A DNA stretch of 64,000 nucleotides, taken from assembly GCA_963750065.1 (NCBI GenBank), contig CAVVPK010000015.1, positions 186,001 through 250,000 on the forward strand, written 5' to 3'. The DNA comes from CAVSRC01 sp963750065. GTDB lineage: Bacteria; Pseudomonadota; Alphaproteobacteria; Rhizobiales; Kaistiaceae. Positions 1 to 8,812 of this stretch are shown here, one piece after another (position 1 is the stretch's first letter; each line of letters begins with the position of its first letter). The notes below the pieces were generated by a model. The model saw nothing but the letters and a program-made list of their open reading frames with translations, did no database searches and was not told the origin of the DNA. The translations under genes were made by a program, and so were the position numbers.

Positions 1-69
1 GAATCCTGTGCCACTGGCGGCATAGCGCGAGCCCGGATGCATCACGCCAGACAAGGATGAAAACAGCAA

Positions 70-1296
70 ATGCCGAGCAAAGCGATCGTCAGTGAGATCA
101 AGGTCCTGGCGAGCAGCATCGGGTGGCGCAACTATCACTTCGTGAAGGTCACGACGGAGGACGGCATCGTCGGCTGGAGCGAGTTCGACGAGAGCTTCGG
201 CTCGCCAGCGGTTTCGGCCGTCATCGGCGAGATCCAGCATCGCGTGATCGGCCAGAGCGCGATGCATCACGAGCACGTCTTTCAGGATCTGAGCCAGGTT
301 ACGCGGCCGGGTGCTGGTGGCGTCGTCGGGCAGGCGCTGGGCGCCATCGAGAACGCGCTCCTCGACGTCAAGGCGAAGGCGCTGGACGTGCCCTGCCACG
401 TCATCCTCGGCGGCAAGGTGCGCGACAAGATCCGCGTGTACTGGTCGCACTGCGTCTCTTACCGCACGCGCACGCAGTATTTCGAGCCGGGCATCGTCGA
501 CCTGGAAGGTACGCGGCAGATCGCGCGCGAGGTCGGCGAAAAGGGCTTCACCGCTTTCAAGACCAACATCTTCCACTACGACGAAGAAGACCGCATCAAG
601 GGCTGGGGGCCGGGGTTCGGCACGCCGCATGAGCCCGGGCGCAACGTCGAGCGCGACACACTGAAGAACCTGCGCAGGCACCTTGAGGTGATGCGCGAGG
701 AGGCCGGTCCCGACATCGACATGCTGATCGATCTGAACTTCAACGGCCGCACCGAGGGGTTCCTGAAGTACGTGCGGGCGCTCGATGACCTGGACCTCTT
801 CTGGATCGAGATCGATACGCTCGACGCTGAGGCGCTCGCCTTCATCCGTTCGCAGAGCCGGCATCCGATCTCGTCGTGCGAGACGTTGATCGGGCTGCGC
901 CAGTTCCTTCCCTTCTTCCGCAACCAGTCGATCGACGTGGCGATCGTCGACACGCCGTGGAACGGTGTGTGGCAGTCGCTGAAGATCGCGGCGGCAGCGG
1001 AGGCCTATGAGATCAACGTCGCCGCGCATAACTTTTATGGCCACCTGTCGACCATGATGAACGGCCACTTCAGCGCGGTCGTGCCCAACATGCGCATCAT
1101 GGAGACCGACATCGACCGCGTTGCCTGGGAAGATGAGCTGTTCACCCACGCGCCGGTCTACAAGGACGGCTACCTCATCCTGTCGGATCGGCCGGGCTGG
1201 GGCACCGAGCCGATCGAAGCGGCGCTCGCCGCCCATCCGGCCCAGAATACGCTTGGCATGTTCAAGCGCACCGAGTCGGCAAAGCTCGCGACCTGA
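70..1296 (+). CDS. Enolase-superfamily (mandelate racemase/muconate lactonizing type) sugar-acid dehydratase-like enzyme
   Basis: A 408-residue protein of the size expected for the mandelate racemase subgroup. The three metal-binding carboxylates of the barrel are visible with the usual spacing: D221 (in LIDLNFN), E247 (in FWIEID) and E271 (in SSCETL). H320 (in AAHNFYGH) is a candidate general base, and the N-terminal cap carries the typical EDGIVGWSE segment. Members of the family abstract the alpha proton of a carboxylate, and most in sugar operons dehydrate sugar acids. A GMC dehydrogenase follows 41 bp after the stop and a sugar importer lies beyond, which fits an oxidise-then-dehydrate route for a sugar. 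The substrate cannot be read from the sequence. The ATG at 70 has a modest AAGGA about 12 bp upstream. The gene feeding this operon, probably the binding protein, may lie left of the window. Confidence 0.85.
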   Translation: MPSKAIVSEIKVLASSIGWRNYHFVKVTTEDGIVGWSEFDESFGSPAVSAVIGEIQHRVIGQSAMHHEHVFQDLSQVTRPGAGGVVGQALGAIENALLDVKAKALDVPCHVILGGKVRDKIRVYWSHCVSYRTRTQYFEPGIVDLEGTRQIAREVGEKGFTAFKTNIFHYDEEDRIKGWGPGFGTPHEPGRNVERDTLKNLRRHLEVMREEAGPDIDMLIDLNFNGRTEGFLKYVRALDDLDLFWIEIDTLDAEALAFIRSQSRHPISSCETLIGLRQFLPFFRNQSIDVAIVDTPWNGVWQSLKIAAAAEAYEINVAAHNFYGHLSTMMNGHFSAVVPNMRIMETDIDRVAWEDELFTHAPVYKDGYLILSDRPGWGTEPIEAALAAHPAQNTLGMFKRTESAKLAT

Positions 1297-1337
1297 CCGA
1301 TGTTGAATTGCCGCCCTTGCAGGAGCCGCCTGTCGCC

Positions 1338-2936
1338 ATGAACGAGCCGGTTGACGTCGTCATCATCGGCGCGGGCGCCTCCGGGGCGGCGTTCGCCTGG
1401 AGCATCGCCGAGACGAAGATGCGCGTCCTCTGCCTGGAGCAGGGGGCATGGCCTTCGCAGGCTGATTTTCCGAGCAACGGCCGCGACTGGGAAGCGCGCC
1501 AGTCCGAGGATTATGCGATCAGCCCCAACCGTCGCGGGCTGGCCGCCGACTATCCGATCAACGAAGACGATTCGCCGATCAAGATCGCGAACTTCAACGG
1601 CGTCGGCGGCGGCACCGTCCTCTACGCCGGGCACTTCCCGCGCCTGCATCCATCCGATTTCCGCGTGAAGTCGCTCGACGGCGTCGCCGACGACTGGCCG
1701 ATCGATTACGCCACGCTCGTGCCGTTCTATGCGCTGAACGACCGGATGATGGGCATCGCCAGCCTCGCCGGCGATCCCGCCTATCCACCCAAGGACGCGG
1801 TGATGCCGCCGATCCCCATGGGCAAGACCGGCGAGAAGATCGGGACGGCCATGAACAGCCTTGGGTGGCACTGGTGGCCATCCGACGCCGCGATCGCCAC
1901 GCAGGACTACCAGGGGCGCGCGCCGTGCATCAATCTCAACCATTGTGGCGCCGGCTGCGCGCAGGGTGCCAAGGCCAGCACTGACGTCACCTACTGGCCG
2001 GAAGCGATCCGCGCCCGCGTCGAATTGCGAACCAACTGCCGTGTCAGCCGGATCGAGACGAATGCGGACGGCATGGCGACCGGCGTCACCTATTTCGACG
2101 CCAACGGCGAGGAAGTCTTCCAGCCGGCCGAGATCGTGGTCATGGCGTGCAACGGCATCGGCACGCCGCGCATCCTGCTGAACTCGGCCTCGGAGCGCTT
2201 CCCCAACGGCCTGGCCAATTCCAGCGGGCTGGTCGGCAAGAACCTCATGTTCCATCCCTACGCGCAGATCAGGGGGCACTTCGACGAGCCGCTCGACGGC
2301 TATCGCGGCCCCATCATCAGCCTGTGGAGCATGCAGTTCTACGAGACCGATCCCGCCCGCGATTTCGTGCGCGGCTACTGCTACCAGTTCTCGCGCGGCC
2401 TCGGCCCCGTGGCGACCGCCACCAACGGCATGGCGGATGGGCTGATCCCCTGGGGCGAGGGCCATCACGCGGCCTTCCGCCGGCTGTTCGAGCGCAGCGC
2501 CGGCATGGCGGCGATCTGCGAGGATCTGCCCGAGGAGACCAACCGGGTCACCCTCGATCCGCAGCTGAAGGACGGCAACGGCATCCCGGCGCCGAAGATC
2601 GTCTACCGGCTCGGCGAGAACACGCAGAGGATGCTCGATCACGCCATCGCCCGCGGCAAGGAAATCCTGACCACCGCCGGCGCGCACGACATCACCGTCA
2701 AGGCGCCGCTCACCTATGCCGGCTGGCACCTGATGGGCACGGCGCGCATGGGCACCGACCCACGCCACTCGGTGGTCAACGAATGGGGGCGTAGTCACGA
2801 CGTGAAGAACCTGTTCATCGTCGACGGCAGCGTCTTCGTCACCGCCGGCGGCGTGAACCCGACGTCCACCATCCAGGCCGTCGCGCTCTACGTCGCCGAC
2901 CAGATCAAGACCCGTATCTACGAGCTGTTCGATTGA
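1338..2936 (+). CDS. GMC-family FAD-dependent oxidoreductase (gluconate/sugar dehydrogenase large-subunit type)
   Basis: A 532-residue flavoprotein. The N terminus has the dinucleotide-binding fold (VDVVIIGAGASGAAFAW, ending at an acidic E for the FAD ribose). The C terminus has the GMC signature, with a catalytic His in GWHLMGTARMG and an Asn in GGVNPTSTIQAV. There is no signal peptide. The next gene encodes a gluconate-2-dehydrogenase-subunit-3-like partner, so this is probably the catalytic subunit of a two-component membrane-associated dehydrogenase. No cytochrome c subunit is encoded nearby, so the electron acceptor is unclear. I chose the ATG at 1338 because AGGAG lies at 1321-1325. An in-frame TTG at 1308 would add ten unconserved-looking residues. 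It probably oxidises the imported sugar or sugar derivative. Confidence 0.86.
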   Translation: MNEPVDVVIIGAGASGAAFAWSIAETKMRVLCLEQGAWPSQADFPSNGRDWEARQSEDYAISPNRRGLAADYPINEDDSPIKIANFNGVGGGTVLYAGHFPRLHPSDFRVKSLDGVADDWPIDYATLVPFYALNDRMMGIASLAGDPAYPPKDAVMPPIPMGKTGEKIGTAMNSLGWHWWPSDAAIATQDYQGRAPCINLNHCGAGCAQGAKASTDVTYWPEAIRARVELRTNCRVSRIETNADGMATGVTYFDANGEEVFQPAEIVVMACNGIGTPRILLNSASERFPNGLANSSGLVGKNLMFHPYAQIRGHFDEPLDGYRGPIISLWSMQFYETDPARDFVRGYCYQFSRGLGPVATATNGMADGLIPWGEGHHAAFRRLFERSAGMAAICEDLPEETNRVTLDPQLKDGNGIPAPKIVYRLGENTQRMLDHAIARGKEILTTAGAHDITVKAPLTYAGWHLMGTARMGTDPRHSVVNEWGRSHDVKNLFIVDGSVFVTAGGVNPTSTIQAVALYVADQIKTRIYELFD

Positions 2937-2941
2937 GGCCG

Positions 2942-3427
2942 ATGAGCACGTCTCCCGACAAATCCAGCAAGGCTCCGCTGTCGGAGGCCGAGATCGAGAC
3001 GCTGCGTTGCGTCGTCGATCTCCTCATCCCGTCGAGCGCCGAATACGGGCTTCCGGGGGCGGGCGACCCGGCGATCTTCACCGACATCGCGGCGTCGGCC
3101 GGCCGCTATACGGCCGAGCTCAGCCAGGCACTGCATATGATCGACGCTGCCGCCGGCGGTGGGCTGGCGGCGCTGCCGCGCGACCGGCAGGCGGCGGTGC
3201 TGGCGACCTTCCGCTCCGAACAGCCGGATCTGGCGGCGGTGATCGGGGCCGTGACGGCGCGCTGCTACTACCGCGACGACCGCGTGATGCGCGCGATCGG
3301 CATGGAAGTCCGGCCGCCGTTCCCGCTCGGCTTCGACGTCAAGCAGGGCGATTTCTCGCTGCTCGAACCGGTTCGGGCGCGCGGCAAGGCGTATCGCGAC
3401 ACAGCCAGCGGGGGCGACCGGCGATGA
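2942..3427 (+). CDS. Gluconate 2-dehydrogenase subunit 3-like small subunit
   Basis: A 161-residue protein that begins 5 bp after the GMC oxidoreductase stop. It has the features of the gluconate-dehydrogenase gamma-subunit family: an N-terminal helix with LSEAEIETLRCVVDLLIPSS, then GLPGAGDPAIFTDI, and a YYRDDRVMRAIGM segment with a PPFPLGFD tail. Family members chaperone or anchor the flavoprotein subunit and usually carry a Tat signal. None is visible here, which suggests either cytoplasmic assembly or export as a complex. The stop overlaps the ATG of the following permease (ATGA at 3424), so the two genes are translationally coupled. The assignment rests on position and family resemblance and is less certain than that of the large subunit. 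Confidence 0.66.
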   Translation: MSTSPDKSSKAPLSEAEIETLRCVVDLLIPSSAEYGLPGAGDPAIFTDIAASAGRYTAELSQALHMIDAAAGGGLAALPRDRQAAVLATFRSEQPDLAAVIGAVTARCYYRDDRVMRAIGMEVRPPFPLGFDVKQGDFSLLEPVRARGKAYRDTASGGDRR

Positions 3428-4350
3428 CCGTGGCACTGGCGATGACCGCAGGACGGACGCACAGGCGCCAGCTTCACCGGCTTTTCGATCTCATCGAACG
3501 CTGGTCGTTCATGGCGCCGACGCTGATTATCCTGGCAGCGCTGCTCGCCTATCCGGTCTTCTATTCGATCGCCCTCAGCTTCACGCAGTTCGACCTGATG
3601 ACCTTCGGCCCCGGCGAGTGGGTCGGCCTGGACAACTACCGGGCGGTCATGTCCGACTACCGGTTCTGGGAATCCATCCGGGTCACGCTGGTCTATCTGG
3701 TCGTCGCCCTGCCGGTCCAGGTCGCGCTCGGTTTCGGCATCGCCTATCTCATCAACGTCGAGTGGCGCGGGCGCGGCGCCGTGCGGGCGCTGTTCCTCAT
3801 TCCGATGGTCGTGGCGCCAGTCATCGCCGGCGGCATCTGGAAGATGATGCTCGATCCTCTCTGGGGGCTGGTGAATTTCGTCTTCGTGCATATCGGGCTG
3901 AACGCGGTCGACTGGTTCGGCAGCGGCACCATGGCCATGTTCACAATCATCATCATCGACACCTGGCGCTCGACTCCCTTCGTCATCCTGATCGCATCGG
4001 CGGCGATGCTGTCGCTGCCGAAGGATGTCTTCGAGGCGGCCAGGATCGACGGTGCAAGCTGGTGGTCGATGCTGTGGTCGGTCGCTCTGCCGCTCCTCGT
4101 CCCGGTGATCACGGCGACCTTCATCATCCGCTGGCTCGGTGCGGTGAAGATGTTCGATATCGTGCTGGCGGCCACCAATGGCGGGCCCGGGACCTCAACC
4201 GATGTCGTCAACCTGTTCATCTACGAGGAGGCGTTCCAATCGATGCACTTCTCGCAGTCGGCGGCGATGGCGGCGATCGTCCTGGTGCTGACCTTGGTCG
4301 TGACCGGGGTATTCCTCTACCTGAGCCACAAGCTGGAGCAGCTCTATTGA
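3424..4350 (+). CDS. Carbohydrate ABC transporter permease, CUT1 (MalF/UgpA type)
   Basis: A 308-residue membrane protein with about six hydrophobic segments. The first (FMAPTLIILAALLAYPVFYSI) is typical of MalF/UgpA proteins, and the cytoplasmic EAA loop that docks the ATPase reads LPKDVFEAARIDGASWW. It is the first of the two permeases of the importer whose other parts are at 4347 and 6003. The ATG at 3424 overlaps the preceding stop, and the reading frame is open further upstream without meaning. The substrate is inferred to be a sugar or sugar acid from the CUT1 class and the oxidoreductase neighbours. No binding-protein gene lies in this operon within the window. Confidence 0.9.
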   Translation: MTVALAMTAGRTHRRQLHRLFDLIERWSFMAPTLIILAALLAYPVFYSIALSFTQFDLMTFGPGEWVGLDNYRAVMSDYRFWESIRVTLVYLVVALPVQVALGFGIAYLINVEWRGRGAVRALFLIPMVVAPVIAGGIWKMMLDPLWGLVNFVFVHIGLNAVDWFGSGTMAMFTIIIIDTWRSTPFVILIASAAMLSLPKDVFEAARIDGASWWSMLWSVALPLLVPVITATFIIRWLGAVKMFDIVLAATNGGPGTSTDVVNLFIYEEAFQSMHFSQSAAMAAIVLVLTLVVTGVFLYLSHKLEQLY

Positions 4351-5210
4351 CCGCCATCGCCATCGATGCGCCGCGCCGGCGGCGCCGCAGGCCGATCGGA
4401 CATCACGTCCGCGTCGTCTCGGGCGTGGTGATCGCCGTGCTTTTCCTGTTTCCCATCCTGTGGATGGTGATGACGTCGTTCAAGAACCAGGTCGACATCT
4501 TCACCGACCCGCCGAAGTTCTTCTTCACGCCGACGCTGGACACCTACATCGAGTACATGCACCGGACCGACTTCATCCAGCGGTTCATGAACACGGTCAT
4601 CGTGGCGACCGGTTCGGCCCTGTTGTCGGTCTCCGTCGGTGCCCTGTCGGGCTATGCCCTGGCGCGGATCAGGCTGCGCGGCGCCAAGACGATCGGCCTC
4701 ATCGCCCTCCTGTCGCGCGGCGTGCCGCCGATCTCGATGGCCGTGCCGATGTTTCTGGTCGCCCGCCGGCTTGGCCTGACCGACAAGGACATCACGCTGA
4801 TCTTCGCCTACAGCACGTTCCTGATTCCCTACGTGATGTGGTTGATGCGCAGCTTCTTCGTTTCGCTGCCTCCCGAACTGGAAGAATCCGCCATGATCGA
4901 CGGATGCTCGCGGTTCGGGGCGTTCTTCAAGATTATCGTGCCGATTTCGCTACCCGGCCTGATATCGACGTTCATCTTCAGCATGATCCTGGCGTGGGAA
5001 GAACTGCTTTTCGCGATTATTCTGACCAATAGAAATGCTACGACGCTGCCGGTTACCATTGCCGGAATCAGCGCGGATACTGTCCATGGAGCCAACTGGG
5101 GAGCGCTGACCGCGGTGGGTACGATGGCTGTCGTGCCGGTCGTCATCTTCGCGCTGTTGGTGCAGAAGTGGCTGATCCAGGGGCTGGTTGAAGGAGCGAC
5201 GAAGGGATGA
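4347..5210 (+). CDS. Carbohydrate ABC transporter permease, CUT1 (MalG/UgpE type)
   Basis: A 287-residue second permease of the CUT1 importer. It shows the MalG-type N-terminal helix (VVSGVVIAVLFLFPILWMVMTSFK), a middle segment RGVPPISMAVPMFLVARRLGL and the EAA loop LPPELEESAMIDGCSRFGAFF. The likely start is the TTG at 4347, which overlaps the stop of the preceding permease (TTGA). No ATG or GTG lies in frame before the first transmembrane helix at a sensible distance. The 3' end overlaps the ATG of the GntR gene (ATGA at 5207). It should form the membrane channel with the 3424 product and be energised by the 6003 ATPase. Confidence 0.88.
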   Translation: MTAIAIDAPRRRRRRPIGHHVRVVSGVVIAVLFLFPILWMVMTSFKNQVDIFTDPPKFFFTPTLDTYIEYMHRTDFIQRFMNTVIVATGSALLSVSVGALSGYALARIRLRGAKTIGLIALLSRGVPPISMAVPMFLVARRLGLTDKDITLIFAYSTFLIPYVMWLMRSFFVSLPPELEESAMIDGCSRFGAFFKIIVPISLPGLISTFIFSMILAWEELLFAIILTNRNATTLPVTIAGISADTVHGANWGALTAVGTMAVVPVVIFALLVQKWLIQGLVEGATKG

Positions 5211-5911
5211 ACGTTCCGCTGAATATCGAGAGAAGTCCGGACACCTTCGTTACCAAGGCCGAGATGGCGCGCCGGCACATCCGCAAGATGATCCTGTCGG
5301 GCGAGGTGAAGCCGGGCGACCGCATCACCACGCGCGAAGTATCGACTGCGCTCAACATCTCCGAGACGCCGATACGCGAGGCGATCCAGGGCTTGGCGGC
5401 CGACGGCTGGCTGTCTGTCCAGAACCACGTCGGCGCGGTGGTGCAAGGCCTGCGTATCGAAGAGGTGACCGAAATCAGCGCCTTGCGCGGCGCGATCTGC
5501 GCACTGGCGATCGAGCTGGGCGCGCCGAGCTACGATGACGCTCTTCTGGACACGATCGATCGCAATATCGACGCCCAGGCGAAGGCCTTCGACGAAGGTG
5601 ATTTCGAGCGTTTCGCCGACCTCAACTACGCCTTCCACAACCTGTTGTGCGACCGGCCGAACACGCCGTACAGCAACCGGCTCATCAACAACATGCTGGG
5701 CCTGATGTCGTCGCAGCGGCACGGCATAAGCCCCAACGCGGAGCGGCTCGTGGAAGCCCTCAAGGAACACCGGCAGATTCGCGATCTGCTGCGTGCGAGG
5801 GACTTCAAGGGCGCCGCGGAAATGGCGAAGCAACACGAGGTGAATGCCGGTGCCTACGTCATCAAGAAGCTGAGTGCACCGGTGTCCGGCGATCCTCCGG
5901 GTCGCCGGTGA
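5207..5911 (+). CDS. GntR-family transcriptional regulator, FadR/FCD subgroup
   Basis: A 234-residue regulator. An N-terminal winged helix-turn-helix (MARRHIRKMILSGEVKPGDR, then TREVSTALNISETPIREAIQ) precedes an all-helical C-terminal ligand domain of FCD type (ALRGAICALAIELGAP, and an NYAFHNLLCD segment whose His is a likely metal or ligand contact). FCD regulators bind small organic acids. It sits inside the CUT1 sugar operon, coupled to the second permease by an ATGA overlap, so it probably represses this operon. I found no clear operator in the 69 bp before the first gene in view. The true promoter may lie outside the window. Confidence 0.88.
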   Translation: MNVPLNIERSPDTFVTKAEMARRHIRKMILSGEVKPGDRITTREVSTALNISETPIREAIQGLAADGWLSVQNHVGAVVQGLRIEEVTEISALRGAICALAIELGAPSYDDALLDTIDRNIDAQAKAFDEGDFERFADLNYAFHNLLCDRPNTPYSNRLINNMLGLMSSQRHGISPNAERLVEALKEHRQIRDLLRARDFKGAAEMAKQHEVNAGAYVIKKLSAPVSGDPPGRR

Positions 5912-6002
5912 GCGAAGACAGCCGCAAACGCCGAGCGCCGACGGACCGCCTGTCCCGCCGCGCTCCAACAAGCACGCCCAACAAGCCGGGAGGAATGCAG
6001 GC

Positions 6003-7064
6003 ATGAGCGTCGTGGATATCCAAGACGTGCGTAAATCGTACGGCTCGCATGAGGTGATACATGGCGTCTCGGTCCATATCCCGGACGGCGAGTTCGTGGC
6101 GCTGGTGGGCCCGTCGGGATGCGGGAAATCGACCCTCCTGAGGATGATAGCCGGGCTGGAGGAGATCACCGACGGTGAGATCGTCATCGGCGACCGTGTG
6201 GTCAACGATGTCGCACCGAAAGATCGCGATATCGCGATGGTGTTCCAGAACTACGCGCTCTATCCCCACAAGAACGTGCGCGATAACATGGGATTTGCGC
6301 TGCGCCAGCGCCGCGTACCACGCGCGGAGATTGAACGCCGCGTGATGCATGCGGCGCGCATCCTGGGGCTCGAACAACTGCTCGAGCGCAAGCCGCGAGC
6401 GCTGTCGGGTGGCCAGCGCCAGCGCGTGGCCATGGGGCGGGCGATCGTCCGCAATCCAAACGTCTTCCTGTTCGACGAGCCGCTATCGAACCTGGACGCC
6501 AAGCTCAGGGTCCAGATGCGCTCGGAGATCAAGGAGCTGCATCAGCGACTCAAGACGACGACGATCTACGTGACTCACGACCAGATCGAAGCGATGACGT
6601 TGGCGGATCGCGTCGTAGTCATGAACAGCGGCGTGGTCGAGCAGGAGGGACAACCGCTCGACCTTTACGACAAGCCCGGCAGCCTCTTCGTGGCTGCGTT
6701 CATCGGGTCGCCGCCGATGAACTTCCTCGAGGGGTCTCTCGACCGGGCCCGGCTCGTACTCGACGACGGAACCATGCTGGACTTGCCAACCGGCGATCCG
6801 AAGGGGCGGACGCGCGCAACGATTGGCATCAGGCCCGAACACTTCGTGCTCGCCAAAAGCGGATGGCCGGCGACGGTGTCGGTGGTCGAACCGACCGGAT
6901 CGGAAACGCAGATCACCGCCCGTATCGCGGAACACGTCATCCGCGTTCTGGTGCGCGGCCGCGCCACGGCAACTCCGGGACAGGTCATTCACCTGATACC
7001 CGACCAGATCCATTTCTTCGACGCCGGCCCAGTGCCGGAAATAGCTCTGGAAGAAGACGTCTAG
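6003..7064 (+). CDS. Sugar ABC transporter ATP-binding protein (MalK/UgpC type)
   Basis: A 353-residue ATPase of the CUT1 importer. Walker A is GPSGCGKST, the signature is LSGGQRQRVAMGRAI, Walker B is VFLFDEPLSNLD, and a switch His follows in YVTHDQIEAM. The C-terminal regulatory beta domain typical of MalK/UgpC (about residues 240-353, with IGIRPEHF) is present. The ATG at 6003 is preceded by GGGAGGA. A 91-bp gap separates it from the gntR gene, with no gene in it. MalK-type ATPases are often shared among CUT1 systems. With the permeases at 3424 and 4347 this completes the cytoplasmic and membrane parts of the importer. Confidence 0.92.
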   Translation: MSVVDIQDVRKSYGSHEVIHGVSVHIPDGEFVALVGPSGCGKSTLLRMIAGLEEITDGEIVIGDRVVNDVAPKDRDIAMVFQNYALYPHKNVRDNMGFALRQRRVPRAEIERRVMHAARILGLEQLLERKPRALSGGQRQRVAMGRAIVRNPNVFLFDEPLSNLDAKLRVQMRSEIKELHQRLKTTTIYVTHDQIEAMTLADRVVVMNSGVVEQEGQPLDLYDKPGSLFVAAFIGSPPMNFLEGSLDRARLVLDDGTMLDLPTGDPKGRTRATIGIRPEHFVLAKSGWPATVSVVEPTGSETQITARIAEHVIRVLVRGRATATPGQVIHLIPDQIHFFDAGPVPEIALEEDV

Positions 7065-7123
7065 GATCGCCGCCGAAGCGCCCGGCAGCTGCAGCAGAAT
7101 ACGACCAGCAGGAGCGGACAATC

Positions 7124-8557
7124 ATGCGCGAACTACGGGAATTCTATATCGCCGGTCAGTGGACGCCGGCGCACGCGTCGGCCGAGCACATCATGATCAG
7201 CCCGTCGACCGAAGAACCGATCGGCGTGGTTGCCATGGCCGATGCGCGGGATGTCGACGCCGCCGTTGCGGCAGCGAAGGAAGCCTTCTCCGGCTGGTCG
7301 GCAACCGATCCGTCCGAACGCATGGCCCTGATCGAGCGCATGCGCGAGATCTATCAGCGGCGGAGTGAGGAGATGGCCCAGGCCATCTCGACTGAGATGG
7401 GGGCACCGATCGAACTCGCCCGGACTCGGCAAGCTGCCGCCGGGGCCAATCACTTGACCAACTTCCTCAAGGCGATGGAGGGCTTCTCCTTCGTCCGCCC
7501 GCTTGGTCCGCACGCGCCGAACGACCGAATCGTGATGGAGCCGATCGGTGTCGTCGGACTGATCACCCCCTGGAACTGGCCCATTCACCAGGTCGCCCTG
7601 AAAGTCGTCCCGGCGCTGCTTGCCGGCTGCACCATGGTGCTGAAGCCATCCGAGTTCGCGCCGCTTTCGGCGGCCCTGTTTGCGGAGATTCTCGACGAGG
7701 CCGGCGTGCCCAAGGGCGTGTTCAATATGATCTACGGCGATGGCGAAGTCGCCGGGACGCGCCTGGTTGCCCATCCCGACGTCGCGATGATTAGCTTCAC
7801 CGGCTCCACTGGAGCGGGGCGCAAGGTGCTCAAGGAAGCCGCCGATACCTTCAAGCGAGTGGCGCTGGAGCTGGGCGGCAAGGGCGCCAATCTGGTGTTT
7901 GCGGATGCGGATGCAGAGGCCGTCGATCGCGGCGTGCGCCGCTGTTTCAGCAACAGCGGGCAGAGCTGCAATGCGCCCACGCGGCTGCTGGTGGAACGAT
8001 CGATCTATGACGCAGCCGTCGATACCGCGTGGCGTGTCGCCGAATCCGTGTCCGTCGGTCCGCCCGAGGCGGACGGCGCCCATATCGGCCCGGTGGTGTC
8101 TGCCCGCCAGTACGAGCGGGTGCAGAGTCTGATCGAAACCGGCATCCGCGAGGGAGCGCGGCTGGTGGCGGGCGGACTCGGCCGCCCGGCTGACATCAAC
8201 CGCGGCTACTACGCACGGCCGACGGTGTTCGCGGACGTGACCCCAAACATGACGATCGCCCAGGAGGAGATTTTCGGGCCGGTTCTGTCGATCATCCCCT
8301 TCGACGACGAAGACCAGGCAGTGGCGATCGCCAACGGCACACCCTACGGGTTGACCAATTACGTCCAGAGCCAGAACGGAGAGCGACGCAACCGCGTCGC
8401 GCGTCGCCTGCGGTCGGGCGTGGTCGAGATGAACGGTCAGCCGCCCGGCGCCGGCTCGCCGTTCGGCGGCGTGCGCTCATCGGGCAACGCCCGGGAGGGC
8501 GGCGTCTGGGAACTCGAGGAGTTCATGGTCGTCAAGTGCGTGTCGGCCTGGGGCTGA
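7124..8557 (+). CDS. NAD(P)-dependent aldehyde dehydrogenase
   Basis: A 477-residue enzyme of standard family length. The catalytic cysteine lies in NSGQSCNAPTR and the general-base glutamate in ALELGGKGAN. The cofactor loop reads ITPWNWPIHQ...LKPSEFAP, followed by FTGSTGAGRK, and the C-terminal EEIFGPVLSI motif is intact. It oxidises an aldehyde to an acid or acyl product. Because it closes the sugar importer/GMC operon, it probably works on an aldehyde made from the imported compound. The ATG at 7124 has GGAG at a good distance, 59 bp after the ATPase stop. The exact substrate is not evident. Confidence 0.9.
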   Translation: MRELREFYIAGQWTPAHASAEHIMISPSTEEPIGVVAMADARDVDAAVAAAKEAFSGWSATDPSERMALIERMREIYQRRSEEMAQAISTEMGAPIELARTRQAAAGANHLTNFLKAMEGFSFVRPLGPHAPNDRIVMEPIGVVGLITPWNWPIHQVALKVVPALLAGCTMVLKPSEFAPLSAALFAEILDEAGVPKGVFNMIYGDGEVAGTRLVAHPDVAMISFTGSTGAGRKVLKEAADTFKRVALELGGKGANLVFADADAEAVDRGVRRCFSNSGQSCNAPTRLLVERSIYDAAVDTAWRVAESVSVGPPEADGAHIGPVVSARQYERVQSLIETGIREGARLVAGGLGRPADINRGYYARPTVFADVTPNMTIAQEEIFGPVLSIIPFDDEDQAVAIANGTPYGLTNYVQSQNGERRNRVARRLRSGVVEMNGQPPGAGSPFGGVRSSGNAREGGVWELEEFMVVKCVSAWG

Positions 8558-8577
8558 CATGCCGGGGCGGCAGCGAG

Positions 8578-8790
8578 ATGCTTTTCCTTGTCCTGATCTC
8601 CCGCATGTTCTTCCCGCCGCAGATCATCCTCATTCCGCTGTTCAAGATGTTCAACTGGCTCGGCCTGCTCGACACCTTGTGGCCGATGATCATCACCCAC
8701 ACCGCGATGGGCATTCCCATGTGCACGCTGCTGACGCGCAACTTCTTCACCGCCGCCCTCTGCAACTCTTTCCGCTGCACGACGACGTAG
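8578..8790 (+). pseudogene. Fragment of a CUT1 (MalG-type) sugar permease
   Basis: About 60 codons read FLVLISRMFFPPQIILIP and continue LFKMFNWLGLL..., then MIITHTAMGIPMCTLLTRNFF. This is the middle of a MalG-type permease, covering the third and fourth transmembrane helices before the EAA loop. The resemblance stops after RNFF, where the frame runs into unrelated sequence and a TAG at 8788. No start, N-terminal helices or EAA loop is present. It differs from the intact permease at 4347, so it is not a simple local duplication. It lies exactly between the sugar operon and the glutarate genes, and marks a deletion or recombination junction. Confidence 0.75.
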
Positions 8791-8812
8791 TCGGCTGAGG
8801 GGGCCTGCATTC

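Noticed and set aside
1170..2798. Long open frame of 542 codons on the - strand, opposite the GMC oxidoreductase
   Set aside because: It is the antisense of a well-conserved gene in GC-rich DNA. Its protein is rich in R, A, H and G without any domain, and it has no ribosome site.
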